64,000 nt of DNA from Bacteroidales bacterium (lineage in GTDB: Bacteria > Bacteroidota > Bacteroidia > Bacteroidales > UBA3824): assembly GCA_016293845.1 (NCBI GenBank), contig JAEDDH010000008.1, positions 57,965 to 121,964 on the forward strand, written 5' to 3'. Within the stretch, counting starts at the first letter, position 1. Each line of letters opens with the position of its first letter. Position numbers and translations under genes: made by a program. Positions 53,098 to 62,284 of the stretch are shown here, piece after piece. A model generated the notes under the pieces. The model saw only the letters and a list, made by a program, of their open reading frames with translations. It was not told the DNA's origin and did not search any database.

Positions 53098-53895
53098 ATG
53101 ATAGTATTTCCCAACGCTAAAATAAACATCGGGTTAGACATAACCGCCCGCCGCAGTGATGGTTTTCACGACATCGAAACCGTATTTTACCCTGTGAGGC
53201 TGTGCGATTGCCTTGAATTTGTAGAAAATCACACCGACAACGACACTTTTGTAACTTCAGGAATAGAAATACCATCCGACGGCAAGCCCAACCTTGTGCA
53301 AAAAGCATTAACCATAATTCGTCGCAAATACGACATTCCGCCGTTGGATATACACCTATTAAAAAAGATTCCCACAGGAGCGGGACTTGGTGGAGGATCG
53401 TCGGATGGCGCTTTTATGATAAACGCCTTGGATTATCATTTTCATCTTGGAATACCTGAAAATGAGCGACTTGAAATGGCTGCATCGTTGGGAAGCGACT
53501 GCGCTTTCTTTATAAAAAACACTCCGTCGTCCGCAACGGGTAGGGGAGAGGTTTTTAGTGAAATCTCCATACCCGAAAACCTTAATATTGTGATAGTTAA
53601 ACCTGATGTGTCAATTTCAACCCCGATGGCATATTCAAAGGTAAAGCCGCAAACACCAAAATATAGCTTGAAAGAATCGGTGCAGAAGCCCGTATCGCAG
53701 TGGAAAGATTTGGTAAAGAATGATTTTGAGGAGTTTTTGTTTCCTGATTTTCCGTTGCTTGGCGAAATTAAGCAGCAACTATACGAAAGCGGCGCGGTTT
53801 ACGCATCAATGACTGGCAGCGGTTCGGCATTGTTTGGAATTTTTGACAGTGAGCCCTCGCTTAGCGAACAATTAGATAAAATACGAATCTTATAA
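53098..53895 (+). CDS. ispE: 4-diphosphocytidyl-2-C-methyl-D-erythritol kinase
   Basis: 265 residues. GHMP kinase of the MEP isoprenoid pathway; phosphorylates CDP-ME. N-terminal FPNAKINIGLDITARRSDGFHDIETVFYP is the diagnostic IspE start; ATP loop GAGLGGGSSDGA at about 95-106; C-terminal MTGSGSALFGIF motif. Single gene with its own promoter. The length is slightly short but complete. Confidence 0.95.
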   Translation: MIVFPNAKINIGLDITARRSDGFHDIETVFYPVRLCDCLEFVENHTDNDTFVTSGIEIPSDGKPNLVQKALTIIRRKYDIPPLDIHLLKKIPTGAGLGGGSSDGAFMINALDYHFHLGIPENERLEMAASLGSDCAFFIKNTPSSATGRGEVFSEISIPENLNIVIVKPDVSISTPMAYSKVKPQTPKYSLKESVQKPVSQWKDLVKNDFEEFLFPDFPLLGEIKQQLYESGAVYASMTGSGSALFGIFDSEPSLSEQLDKIRIL

Positions 53896-53951
53896 TCTAT
53901 TGAAAATTAATATTTTAATAAATTATTGAAAAAATCCTTTGATTTTGGAGT

Positions 53952-53959
53952 TATATTTG
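53952..53959 (+). promoter_or_regulatory. -7 box (TATATTTG) for the sensor operon
   Basis: Exact TAnnTTTG about 90 bases before the ATG at 54049; leaves an untranslated leader of roughly 80 bases. Confidence 0.5.
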
Positions 53960-54048
53960 CCAAAAAGTTTGTAATTTAGTCAACTAAAATTATACAATAA
54001 CAAATGAGCCTGAAAAATGGTTTTGCGATTGCAACAAATTGATTATAA

Positions 54049-56844
54049 ATGAATAACGACATAAAGCATAATAAACTACGCCGGAATATTAACATATTCT
54101 TAGTATTGTTTTCGGTAGCCGTATACGCTATCGTGGGTGTGCTTGTGGTAATCAGTCGCAATGCCGAAAGTGAACAACTTACTGATAATCAAATGCAAAC
54201 TGCAGTCTATAACCTTCGCGACAGGCTTGTTACCGAAAACCGTACCTCGTGCGACAAAGCATCCGAAAGTCTGCGACTTTTTATTCATTTTTTACGTCAA
54301 GGCGGGCAAATTACCGAGGAGCAAGACTCAATCTCGCGTCAGGTAACCGATTTTGTTTCGGGCGAAACATTCTACCGCAAAGTGCCTCGCTGGACTGTTA
54401 ATCGTGGTCGCGATATATCTGCAGTTCAGAATGTTATCGATAATGTTTACAGCCTTACGGGTTCGGTTTCGGCTCTGTACCAAAAAATCCCTGAAGGATA
54501 TTTGATAGCGGCATCCAATTTTGACAATTCTGACAAGACACTTCTCAATGATATTTTTATTCCAAATAGTAGCGACATTATACCTATTGTAGAAAACGCC
54601 GAAATCTACACCGGCAACCTTACAATACTTAAAAAACAATATGTTGCATCATTTTTTCCGCTTTATATCAATTCAAAAATCAATGGAATGATATCGTGCA
54701 TGCGGTCGTTTGGACTTGATCGCGAAACTGTGGAATATATTAAAAATCAGAGCTTTGGACAGTCGGGATATTTGTTTGCAATTTGTCCTTCGGGCAACTT
54801 GTATATTCATCCCGAAATTTCGGGCAAAGAGAACCTACATTCTGTAAGAATTATCAACATAATAAAGCAGGCAAGCGAATCAAACGACATTCTCACCCAA
54901 TCATTTACCTTGCCCGACAAAGATTTAGCGGTTCGCCAAAAAACATTATATATCAAAGAATTAGATACATACGTTGGCGTATCCTGTCCTGAATCGGAAT
55001 TAAAAATCAATAGGTCGGAACTTACTCTTATCATAATTGCGCTATCGTTGGGAGCGATATTTACGGCAGCAATTACGGTGTTTATGAATTTGTTGTTTTT
55101 CCGACTGTTCAACAAAATCCGCCGCACGGTAATACTTATAGCAAAAGGTCAGTTGCCGGGAACTAAATCGCGTAGTTCGATATTTGAGCCCAAGGAAATC
55201 ACCGAACTCGAACAATACGTTACCGACATAGTAAGTATTAAAAACAAGAGAATCAAGTGTATAGAAAAAATGACCGAAGGAGATTTCGACTCTCCCGAAG
55301 AAATAGAACCCGGTAAAGATGCCGAAGCTGACCTTGTGGCAAAACTCCGCAAAAAACTCACTATCAAGAGTCAAGAAAACCGCAAACGCAAAGAAGAAGA
55401 GGAACATGCCGACTGGGTTAACGCTGGTATTACCAAGTTTATCGAAATTCTACGTTTTCATGGTCAAGACCGTCAAGTGCTTGCCTACAATATTATTAGC
55501 AATATTGTTAAATATCTTGGCGCAAATCAGGGTGCACTTTATTTTACCAACGAAGAAAATCCTGAGCATGTAACGCTCGATATGGCAGCATGTTACGCGT
55601 ACGAAAAACAGAAACTTATCAAAGAAAGTTTTTCGGTAGACGAGGGTTTGCTTGGTAGAGCTTATCACGAAAGTAGAATTATCAATCTTACCGAATTGCC
55701 CGAAAACTACATTAAAATAGTAAGCGGACTTGGCGATGCCGAACCAAAGAATCTTGTGATTGTACCATTGATTTTCAATAACAAAAACAGCGGAATGATA
55801 GAGGTTGCTTCTTTTAAAGTGTTTGAACCTCACGAAATAACATTCCTTGAACGAATTGCAGAAAGTATCGCGAGCGCCATTTCGGGATTAAAAATTAGCG
55901 AACGTACCGAATCACTCTTGCAAAAGAGTCAGGAACAGAGTAAGTTGATGAAAATTCAAGAGGTGGAAATGCGTCGAAACCTTGCCGAAATGCGTCGTTT
56001 GAAAGAAGATGCCGAAAACAAGGATTCTGAAATGCGTGGACTTTTCCGTGCTGTGGAAGCTACTTCGCTTGTTACCGAATACGACAAAGACGGAACAATC
56101 ACACGTGTAAATCCAAGAGTAACCGACCTTTTGCAAGTATCAGAAGAAGAGCTTATTGGCAAAAACCACTCCGACATATCATCGTTTAAACCCGACAACA
56201 AAGATTACCGCAAGTTTTGGGACGATATCCGCCACGGACAAACCCGCAGTTTGGTGGAATCTATCGACACCAAACAAAAAAAGGTGTGGATTTCGGAGAC
56301 CTTTTCGCCAATTATCGACGACAAAGGTGCCGTGCTTAAAATTATCAATATCGGTATGGACGTTTCTGAAACCAAAGTTCTTGAACGTCAGTTGCGTATG
56401 CAAGAGCGCGAAATCAACCGTCAGATGGACAAGATGAACGAAAAGGAGAAGGAACTTCTTGACAAACAAAAGTTTATCGAAGACCGCGAACAAGAAATAA
56501 AAACCTTTACCGAAACATTCGACCGCTGTATGGTGCGTATTGATTTTAACCGTCGTGGCATTATCCTTTACGCCAACAGCTTGTTTACCAACATGATGAT
56601 GATGGGCGAGGGTACTGCTGTAAATCACGATATTACCGAATTTCTTGTTCCTGAGGCAATGGTTTTATTCGATACATCGCTTTCTATGCTTGTGCAGGGC
56701 AAGGAGCTTAGCGAAAAACTCCGCTTTGTATCGGGCAACACTGGCAAGAAAACCACCGTTATGGCCAACGAATACCCAATTATTAACACCAAAGGCGACG
56801 TTGAGCGCATAATGCTCATCGGCAGCGTTTTAAAAGAAGGATAG
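54049..56844 (+). CDS. Membrane sensor with Cache-like, GAF and PAS domains, no output domain
   Basis: 931 residues. Membrane helix 1 about 16-38, periplasmic domain to about 325 with a Cache-like end (GQSGYLFAICPSGNLYIHPEISG), helix 2 about 328-353, HAMP-like linker 355-420, coiled coil, GAF about 455-615 (IISNIVKYLGANQGALYFTNEE, LIKESFSVDEGLLGRAYHESR, VIVPLIFNNKNSGMIEVASF), coiled coil, PAS about 665-785 (TRVNPRVTDLLQVSEEELIGKNHSDI), another coiled coil and a final PAS-like domain to 931. I see no histidine kinase, GGDEF, EAL, phosphatase or methyl-accepting region. It is followed 4 bases later by a paralogous gene, suggesting a heteromeric sensor complex. Confidence 0.82.
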   Translation: MNNDIKHNKLRRNINIFLVLFSVAVYAIVGVLVVISRNAESEQLTDNQMQTAVYNLRDRLVTENRTSCDKASESLRLFIHFLRQGGQITEEQDSISRQVTDFVSGETFYRKVPRWTVNRGRDISAVQNVIDNVYSLTGSVSALYQKIPEGYLIAASNFDNSDKTLLNDIFIPNSSDIIPIVENAEIYTGNLTILKKQYVASFFPLYINSKINGMISCMRSFGLDRETVEYIKNQSFGQSGYLFAICPSGNLYIHPEISGKENLHSVRIINIIKQASESNDILTQSFTLPDKDLAVRQKTLYIKELDTYVGVSCPESELKINRSELTLIIIALSLGAIFTAAITVFMNLLFFRLFNKIRRTVILIAKGQLPGTKSRSSIFEPKEITELEQYVTDIVSIKNKRIKCIEKMTEGDFDSPEEIEPGKDAEADLVAKLRKKLTIKSQENRKRKEEEEHADWVNAGITKFIEILRFHGQDRQVLAYNIISNIVKYLGANQGALYFTNEENPEHVTLDMAACYAYEKQKLIKESFSVDEGLLGRAYHESRIINLTELPENYIKIVSGLGDAEPKNLVIVPLIFNNKNSGMIEVASFKVFEPHEITFLERIAESIASAISGLKISERTESLLQKSQEQSKLMKIQEVEMRRNLAEMRRLKEDAENKDSEMRGLFRAVEATSLVTEYDKDGTITRVNPRVTDLLQVSEEELIGKNHSDISSFKPDNKDYRKFWDDIRHGQTRSLVESIDTKQKKVWISETFSPIIDDKGAVLKIINIGMDVSETKVLERQLRMQEREINRQMDKMNEKEKELLDKQKFIEDREQEIKTFTETFDRCMVRIDFNRRGIILYANSLFTNMMMMGEGTAVNHDITEFLVPEAMVLFDTSLSMLVQGKELSEKLRFVSGNTGKKTTVMANEYPIINTKGDVERIMLIGSVLKEG

Positions 56845-56848
56845 CATT

Positions 56849-59302
56849 ATGTTTAAGAATATCAAGACAAAAATAAACACCCTTCTGAAGCAGTCGTACA
56901 ACTTTTACGCGGCCTACTCCTTGGTATGTTTTGTTGTAATTATGGTTATTGCCTTAATTATTGGCTTGATAGGACGTCAGAGCCTTATCAATGAAACAAA
57001 GGGTCAGATGGAATGGTCGGCTGTGAGGGTTTCTGATAGGGTGAATGCTTCGATAGAACTGTATGCCGCTAAAATTAAGAAACTTACCACGTGGTTTAAT
57101 CAGATAGGAAACCCCGAACTTAAATTCAACCTTACTCGCGAACAGGCTGCTGTGGTGTTATCAGAAAACATTGCAGAAGAGCCCGATATGAAAAGTCTCT
57201 TTACCGTTTGGGAGCCTCAAATGTTCGACGGCAAAGATTCGCTTTATATGATGAAAGAGTATCACGATTCCACAGGCCGTTTTATTCCGATTTTTACAAA
57301 AAACAGCGAGGGTATTGTGGAACGCGACTACGTAAAAAATTATAACGACAAAGACGACATCAACTCATATTATTATTACAAAACACGTTCTGGCGTAACC
57401 TTTGGTCGTCCCGGGCTTATTCGCGAAAATGCCAAAAATATTTTGTTGATGCAAGTTACCTCGCCACTCAAGTTTGGTACAAGGCTTTTAGGTGTAATCG
57501 GTGCCGAGTTTAATATCAACAATATCACTTCAGACCTTACAGAAGTAGACCTGCCTAAGAAATTTGGCGTTACGGTAATCACCTCAGACGGTCAGATAAT
57601 TGCCGCGCCTGAAAAGAAATTGCTGATAGGACGCAATTATGTAAGTATCTTCCCCGAAAATAGCGATTATTATTTCCTTAAATTCCGCCGCAACGAAAAC
57701 TTTGATTTGTTTCAAAACAACGAATACGTGATAGGTCGCAACTTTAAAATAGACGATTATAACTTTAATTATTGCGTGTGCGTTGTATCCGACAAAGCTG
57801 ATATTTCTACCACAGGTAATATTTTCCTTGCCAAATCGGCAGCGTTGGGATTTGTGGTGTTTGTGATATTGATGCTTATGATTTTGATGTTTCGCCGTCA
57901 GTATACCATGCAGATTGGTCAGCTTACACAAAAAAGTCAAACCATTACGGATGTTGATACAGATTATGTATCGGCAAGCGGACTTTACATTCCCGAACTT
58001 CGTGAGTTGGATAATATTATGCAGCGGCATCATAGTACATTTGTAAAAATTCGCGACCTTAACCACGAAATTGAGGAACACCGCTATAATGATACTCTCG
58101 ACACCCTCCCGAAGAACAACAAGTTTCAGTTTAGCTACAACAAAATGCTTGAAACCTTGCGACTTATAGCCTCGTCGGAAAACGACCGCAAAGAAAACGA
58201 AACCCGACAAAACTGGATTAAGCAAGGTATCGCGCTTATCAACGAATCTATGCGCATTGGCACCAATCAGGTAGACCTTTTGTGCGATAATATCCTGTTG
58301 AACCTTCTTAAATATACCGACGCTGTGCTTGGCGGCATCTATCTATTGCTCAAAGAAGAAGATGGACAGTATTTGCAATTAGTGTCGTCGGTGGCTCTTG
58401 GAAAAAAGAAAGCCCTTAGGATAAAGATTCAAAAAGGCGTGGGTTTGGTGGGTACATGCGCACTCGAAAAACGCACAATCTACTTAGACAATCTTCCCGA
58501 TGATTATATCACAGTGATGTCGGGTCTTGGAAGGTCGAAACCAAAATTCCTTGCCATTGTGCCGATGCTTTACGACGATGAACTAATTGCCGTTGTGGAG
58601 ATTGCATTTATACGCGAACTCAAAGATTACGAGAAAAAGTTTCTTGAAACTATGGCAGATACAGTGGCAAGTGCATTGGTAACAGCACGAATCAACGCCA
58701 AGACCGAACAGCTGATGCAGCAGTTTCGCACGCAAGCCGCCACTCTTGCCAAAAACGAGAAACTTATGCAAGACAATATCAAGGAGCTTAAAGCCGAGCA
58801 GCAAAAATCGCTTGAGCGCGAAGCTGATAAGAAAGGTCTTATCGATGCTGTCAACAATACAATTCTTACCATTGAATATACCACAGAGGGAGTGTTGCTT
58901 ACGGCTAACGACAAGTATTTGAAAACCATGCACTACGACCTTTCGGAGATTCAGGGCGTAAACGTGCTCGACCTTGTAAAAACCGAGCGCGAAGAACTTG
59001 AAACCGTTATCAAAAACGTTTCTACCACAGGAGAATTCTACGAAAAAGAGATGAAACGTTTTACCAAAAGTGGCGAAGTGCGTTGGCTGTGGTCTACCTA
59101 CACACCTTATTACAATTACGAAGGGAAAATCACCAAGATTCTCTATTTTGCCATCGATATTACCGAAAACAAAAAACATCAAGAAGAACTCGAAACCCAG
59201 ATAAAACAACTTGAAGAGCAGATAAAAACATTGAAGTCTGCCAAATCAGAACACAAAAACGAAAACAACAAACCATCAGATAAAAAACTTAACGACAAAT
59301 AG
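56849..59302 (+). CDS. Paralogous membrane sensor (dCache-like, GAF, PAS), no output domain
   Basis: 817 residues. Helix 1 about 20-42, periplasmic double-Cache-like domain (FTVWEPQMFDGKDSLYMMKEYHD, YYYYKTRSGVTFGRPGLI, LLGVIGAEFNINNITSDL), helix 2 about 328-350, coiled linker, GAF about 465-615 (LDNLPDDYITVMSGLGRSKPKFLAIVPMLY), coiled coil, PAS 675-785 (GVLLTANDKYLKTMHYDLSEIQGVNV; GEVRWLWSTYTPYYNYEG), then a Lys/Glu coiled-coil tail. Same plan as the upstream gene and likewise no effector. The tail suggests it contacts another protein. Confidence 0.82.
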   Translation: MFKNIKTKINTLLKQSYNFYAAYSLVCFVVIMVIALIIGLIGRQSLINETKGQMEWSAVRVSDRVNASIELYAAKIKKLTTWFNQIGNPELKFNLTREQAAVVLSENIAEEPDMKSLFTVWEPQMFDGKDSLYMMKEYHDSTGRFIPIFTKNSEGIVERDYVKNYNDKDDINSYYYYKTRSGVTFGRPGLIRENAKNILLMQVTSPLKFGTRLLGVIGAEFNINNITSDLTEVDLPKKFGVTVITSDGQIIAAPEKKLLIGRNYVSIFPENSDYYFLKFRRNENFDLFQNNEYVIGRNFKIDDYNFNYCVCVVSDKADISTTGNIFLAKSAALGFVVFVILMLMILMFRRQYTMQIGQLTQKSQTITDVDTDYVSASGLYIPELRELDNIMQRHHSTFVKIRDLNHEIEEHRYNDTLDTLPKNNKFQFSYNKMLETLRLIASSENDRKENETRQNWIKQGIALINESMRIGTNQVDLLCDNILLNLLKYTDAVLGGIYLLLKEEDGQYLQLVSSVALGKKKALRIKIQKGVGLVGTCALEKRTIYLDNLPDDYITVMSGLGRSKPKFLAIVPMLYDDELIAVVEIAFIRELKDYEKKFLETMADTVASALVTARINAKTEQLMQQFRTQAATLAKNEKLMQDNIKELKAEQQKSLEREADKKGLIDAVNNTILTIEYTTEGVLLTANDKYLKTMHYDLSEIQGVNVLDLVKTEREELETVIKNVSTTGEFYEKEMKRFTKSGEVRWLWSTYTPYYNYEGKITKILYFAIDITENKKHQEELETQIKQLEEQIKTLKSAKSEHKNENNKPSDKKLNDK

Positions 59303-59304
59303 AT

Positions 59305-60177
59305 ATGTATTGTAGAACCTGCGGAAAAAAAAATCCCGAAGGCACCACCGAGTGCACAACCTGCGGTAGCAACCCTACGGAAGGAAATATGTATTGCCCT
59401 GAGTGTGGACATTTTTGTCTGCCTGGTGATACTCAGTGTGTTAATTGTGGACATAGTCTTGCCGAAAGTCCCACCCTTTCAAAAACAATTATTAATGATG
59501 TACCGCCCGTACCTCCTATTCAAAACGAGGTGCCGCCTATACCCGAGCCAACAGCTCCCGTTTCAGAGCCTACGCCCAACATTTCGCAGCCTCAGAACGA
59601 CAGTCCAAAAAAATATTGTCGAAACTGCGGACTTATAATTGATGCTTCGTCGCTACGTTGTCCATATTGCGATTCAGTGGTAAATTCTGGCGCTCAATAT
59701 TGTCCTAAATGCGGTATGACAACAAGCCCGCAAGACACCACATGTGCCTACTGTGGCGAAAAATTTAGTGCAGCTGTCAATCTTGAAGAACCTAAGCCTC
59801 AGGCTAACATTAATGCTCAGGCTTATGCTCAAGCCCAACAACAGCAATATCGTCAACCACAACCGGGTCCTACTGCGCCGCCTTACATTCAATCGGCACC
59901 TCCTGCACAAAACCGCAATTCGTATGGCAACATGTATTACCGACCCACATCAAATGTGCCTGCCGGAAATGGAAGTAGTTTCCTTGTAACGCTACTTTTG
60001 TGCTTTTTTTTGGGATATTTTGGTATTCACCGTTTTTACACCAAAAACTGGATTGCAGGTATATTGCAATTAATGACCGGCGGAGGATGCGGCGTTTGGT
60101 GGCTTATCGACATTATTTTGATTGTTGTAGGCTCTTACCGCGACGGTGATGGTCGTCCCCTTGAACGGGATGTTTAA
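59305..60177 (+). CDS. Zinc-ribbon and TM2-domain membrane protein
   Basis: 290 residues. Four CxxC zinc ribbons in two pairs: CRTCGKK...CTTCGS and CPECGHF...CVNCGHS near 3-52, CRNCGLI...CPYCDS and CPKCGMT...CAYCGE near 100-152. A Pro/Gln-rich linker follows, then a TM2 domain (LLLCFFLGYFGIHRFYTKNWIAGILQLMTGGGCGVWWLIDIILI). It starts 2 bases after the second sensor, so it is the third gene of that operon. Zinc-ribbon/TM2 proteins have no settled role; here it may be the missing downstream partner of the two sensors. Confidence 0.85.
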   Translation: MYCRTCGKKNPEGTTECTTCGSNPTEGNMYCPECGHFCLPGDTQCVNCGHSLAESPTLSKTIINDVPPVPPIQNEVPPIPEPTAPVSEPTPNISQPQNDSPKKYCRNCGLIIDASSLRCPYCDSVVNSGAQYCPKCGMTTSPQDTTCAYCGEKFSAAVNLEEPKPQANINAQAYAQAQQQQYRQPQPGPTAPPYIQSAPPAQNRNSYGNMYYRPTSNVPAGNGSSFLVTLLLCFFLGYFGIHRFYTKNWIAGILQLMTGGGCGVWWLIDIILIVVGSYRDGDGRPLERDV

Positions 60178-60228
60178 ATTATTTAATTAAAAATTTTCAA
60201 AAACTATTTTAGGAATACAAATTTAAAT

Positions 60229-60236
60229 TACATTTG
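60229..60236 (+). promoter_or_regulatory. -7 box (TACATTTG) for the RNA-binding protein gene
   Basis: Exact TAnnTTTG 142 bases before the ATG at 60379. The predicted untranslated leader of about 135 bases is long for this window, reminiscent of cold-shock type leaders; I see no strong hairpin in it. Confidence 0.55.
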
Positions 60237-60378
60237 CACTTGAATAATTTTGAGTACTGACTTCGGAAAGAACTTTAATTTGCAACGAATGTGAATCCCA
60301 TAGTTTGCTCTCAATGTTTGCTACCTCCATTTTATTCTATGCTATTTTATATTTTTCACTTTTATTATTTTAACAACA

Positions 60379-61113
60379 ATGAACATTTACATTGCAAATT
60401 TAAAGCCTGACTTCACTGACAGCGACTTGAATGAATTGTTTAAAGACTACGGAACTATCAATTCCGCAAAAATTATTTACGACAAAGAAACCAAAGTATC
60501 TAAAGGATTCGGTTTTGTAGAAATGCCCAACGACGAAGAGGGTCAAAAGGCCATCGATGAACTCAACGGCGCCACTCTCGACGACAAAGTTATCAAAGTG
60601 TCGGTAGCATTGCCTCCGCGTCAAAACAACGGTCTGCAAAACCAAAACCGCGGATTCCAACGTCCTCAAGGCGGATACAACAACGGCGGACAGCGCAGAT
60701 TCAACAACAACGGTGGCTTCCGCAACAACAACGGCGGATACCGCAACAATAATCAGGGATTCCAACACCGAGGCTACAACAACAACTACAACAACCAAGG
60801 CGGCTACCGCAACTACAATCAAAACCAAGGCGAAGATCAAGAGGGCGGTTACAACCAAGGCTACAATCAAGGCGGCTACAACAACAACCGCTACAACAAC
60901 GGCGGCTACAACAACAACGGCTACCGTCAAAACCGCTACAACAACAATCGTGGCTACAACAACAACGGCTACAACAACCGTTACAACAACAACCGTTACA
61001 ACAACGACCGCTACAACAACGACAATTACTCCAACGAAGGAGGAAACTACGAGCGCCGTCAAACAAACGACAACTTCACCGACGAAAGCAAATTCACCGA
61101 CGGCAACGAATAG
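60379..61113 (+). CDS. RRM RNA-binding protein with Asn/Gly/Tyr/Arg low-complexity tail
   Basis: 244 residues. RRM at 1-78 with RNP2 MNIYIANL and RNP1 KGFGFVEM, complete beta-alpha-beta fold. Residues about 85-225 are a repetitive tail of GGYNNN, NRYNN and GYRN units, followed by an acidic end (DNFTDESKFTDGNE). The RRM half resembles bacterial single-RRM proteins; the tail is prion-like and resembles eukaryotic RGG/FUS-type tails in composition. DNA of the tail is a run of taca-acaac units and may vary in length by slippage. Long leader and strong terminator: a single-gene unit. Confidence 0.9.
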   Translation: MNIYIANLKPDFTDSDLNELFKDYGTINSAKIIYDKETKVSKGFGFVEMPNDEEGQKAIDELNGATLDDKVIKVSVALPPRQNNGLQNQNRGFQRPQGGYNNGGQRRFNNNGGFRNNNGGYRNNNQGFQHRGYNNNYNNQGGYRNYNQNQGEDQEGGYNQGYNQGGYNNNRYNNGGYNNNGYRQNRYNNNRGYNNNGYNNRYNNNRYNNDRYNNDNYSNEGGNYERRQTNDNFTDESKFTDGNE

Positions 61114-61132
61114 TATTCTGAATATCTACAAT

Positions 61133-61189
61133 AAAAAAGAGACTGTCAAAAAAAGTGATTTGATGACTTTTTGGGCAGTCTCTTTTTTA
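61133..61189 (+). terminator. Terminator after the RRM gene
   Basis: aaaaaagagactg (61133-61145) pairs with cagtctctttttt (61176-61188), with an inner second stem, ending in a T-run. Strong and possibly bidirectional. Confidence 0.85.
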
Positions 61190-61535
61190 TACCATTGCTT
61201 TTTTTGAAATCTCCGAAATAATCGCTAATTATGATTATAGAAGAATTACTTTTTATGTTGGACAATGGTGCAGTATAAAATTTATTGAAAATAAAACAGG
61301 AATTAAAGAGCAAAATAATTAAAGATTACGAAATATTATTGGCTTAGGTTTTCTTTGATGAGTATGATTGTCTCAATAGGATTATCATTTTGCACATACT
61401 TAGATTGTAAGGTATCAATAGAATATTGTTTTTATCATTATGGCGACTTTTCTGGGTTTTGTCGATTTCTTTTTTTTCACTGTTTTTATTTTCTCCTGTA
61501 TTAATCGGTGGATGTTTTAATATTTATTCTCACTA
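61190..61535. other. AT-rich gap with decayed coding traces
   Basis: No intact gene. Around 61200-61320 one plus-strand frame reads NYDYRRITFYVGQWCSIKFIE and KTGIKEQNN before a stop, and the neighbouring frame reads MIIEELLFML then a stop; these look like broken coding DNA but the family is unknown. The remainder to 61535 is AT-rich with no clear signal, and the left end of an IS remnant begins near 61536. Confidence 0.4.
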
Positions 61536-62205
61536 CTGTCCCGTAAACGTGGATAAAAAGTTCTTTGAAATAATTGAAATATAGTCTATTAGACGTTATT
61601 TTTAAATGAAACGGATTTGAATTCATACATTTGTGGCTAAATGATAGCTGCATATGAATCAAGACAAATACGTTTTTACCCAACTTACCGCATTTCTAAA
61701 CATGACTCAATTCAACAACTATGTTCGCAAGTATGAAGGAAATTGTTATGTAAAACACTTTACATGTTGGAATCAGTTATTGGCAATGATTTTAGACTCA
61801 TACGCTTTTATGATGACGAGGATGACAGAGAGTTCACATTTCTGACACATGCAAAACACATTTCTGCTTTGGATGCCGCCAAACTCTACAAAAAGAGATG
61901 GCTTGTAGAACTGTTCTTCAAGTGGATCAAGCAGCACTTGCACATCAAGACCTTTTATGGCACAACCCGCAATGCTGTCTACACGCAGATATGGATAGCC
62001 ATTTGTGACTACCTGCTGCTTATCATCGCGAAGAAGCAATATGGATTGAAGTCAAGTCTTCATACAATCTCAAACTCTATTGGACAAATCATCTTAAAAA
62101 GAGGTAATATCCGAGACTTTTATAACAAACATGATGAGCCGGTTAATGTTCCGGAGGACGACTCAAATAGGCAACTTACTTTATGGTAAAAATTTTTCCG
62201 GACAG
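61536..62205 (+). mobile_element. Internally deleted IS4-family element
   Basis: ctgtcc at 61536-61541 is matched by ggacag at 62200-62205 as likely terminal inverted repeats (extended similarity ctgtcccgtaaa against ctgtccggaaaa). Inside is a transposase gene missing its middle. The copy is about 670 bases, about half of a full element, so it cannot move by itself. I see no convincing target-site duplication. Confidence 0.6.
61654..62189 (+). pseudogene. IS4-family transposase (DUF4372 N-terminus), central deletion and frameshift
   Basis: First frame (61654 to about 61790) gives the DUF4372 N-terminus: MNQDKYVFTQLTAFLN, YVRKYEG, KHFTCWNQLLAM. At about 61785-61792 the sequence jumps to another frame, which reads RLIRFYDDEDDREFTFLTHAKHISAL and the YREK signature YKKRWLVELFFKWIK, then the usual C-terminus ending RQLTLW. 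The central 200 or so residues with the first two catalytic acidic residues are gone; the Glu of the DDE triad remains. Inactive. Confidence 0.88.
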
Positions 62206-62219
62206 CAATGATTAAAAAT

Positions 62220-62240
62220 ATTTGCAAATTATTTGCAAAT
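62220..62240. promoter_or_regulatory. Twin palindromes before the Fur-like gene, candidate operator
   Basis: Two copies of the perfect palindrome atttgcaaat (62220-62229 and 62231-62240) are spaced 11 bases centre to centre, one helical turn. A TTTATTTTG element (a poor -7 box) follows at about 62255-62263. The layout is what one expects of a dimer-binding regulator controlling its own gene. Confidence 0.55.
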
Positions 62241-62284
62241 GCGAAATTTTTGCATTTATTTTGCAATATCGAAATCGGAGATGT

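Noticed and set aside
60400..61062. 220-codon minus-strand frame rich in Val/Ala opposite the RRM gene
   Set aside because: It is a by-product of the repetitive Asn/Gly/Tyr codons on the other strand; composition is not protein-like and no start signal or promoter exists.
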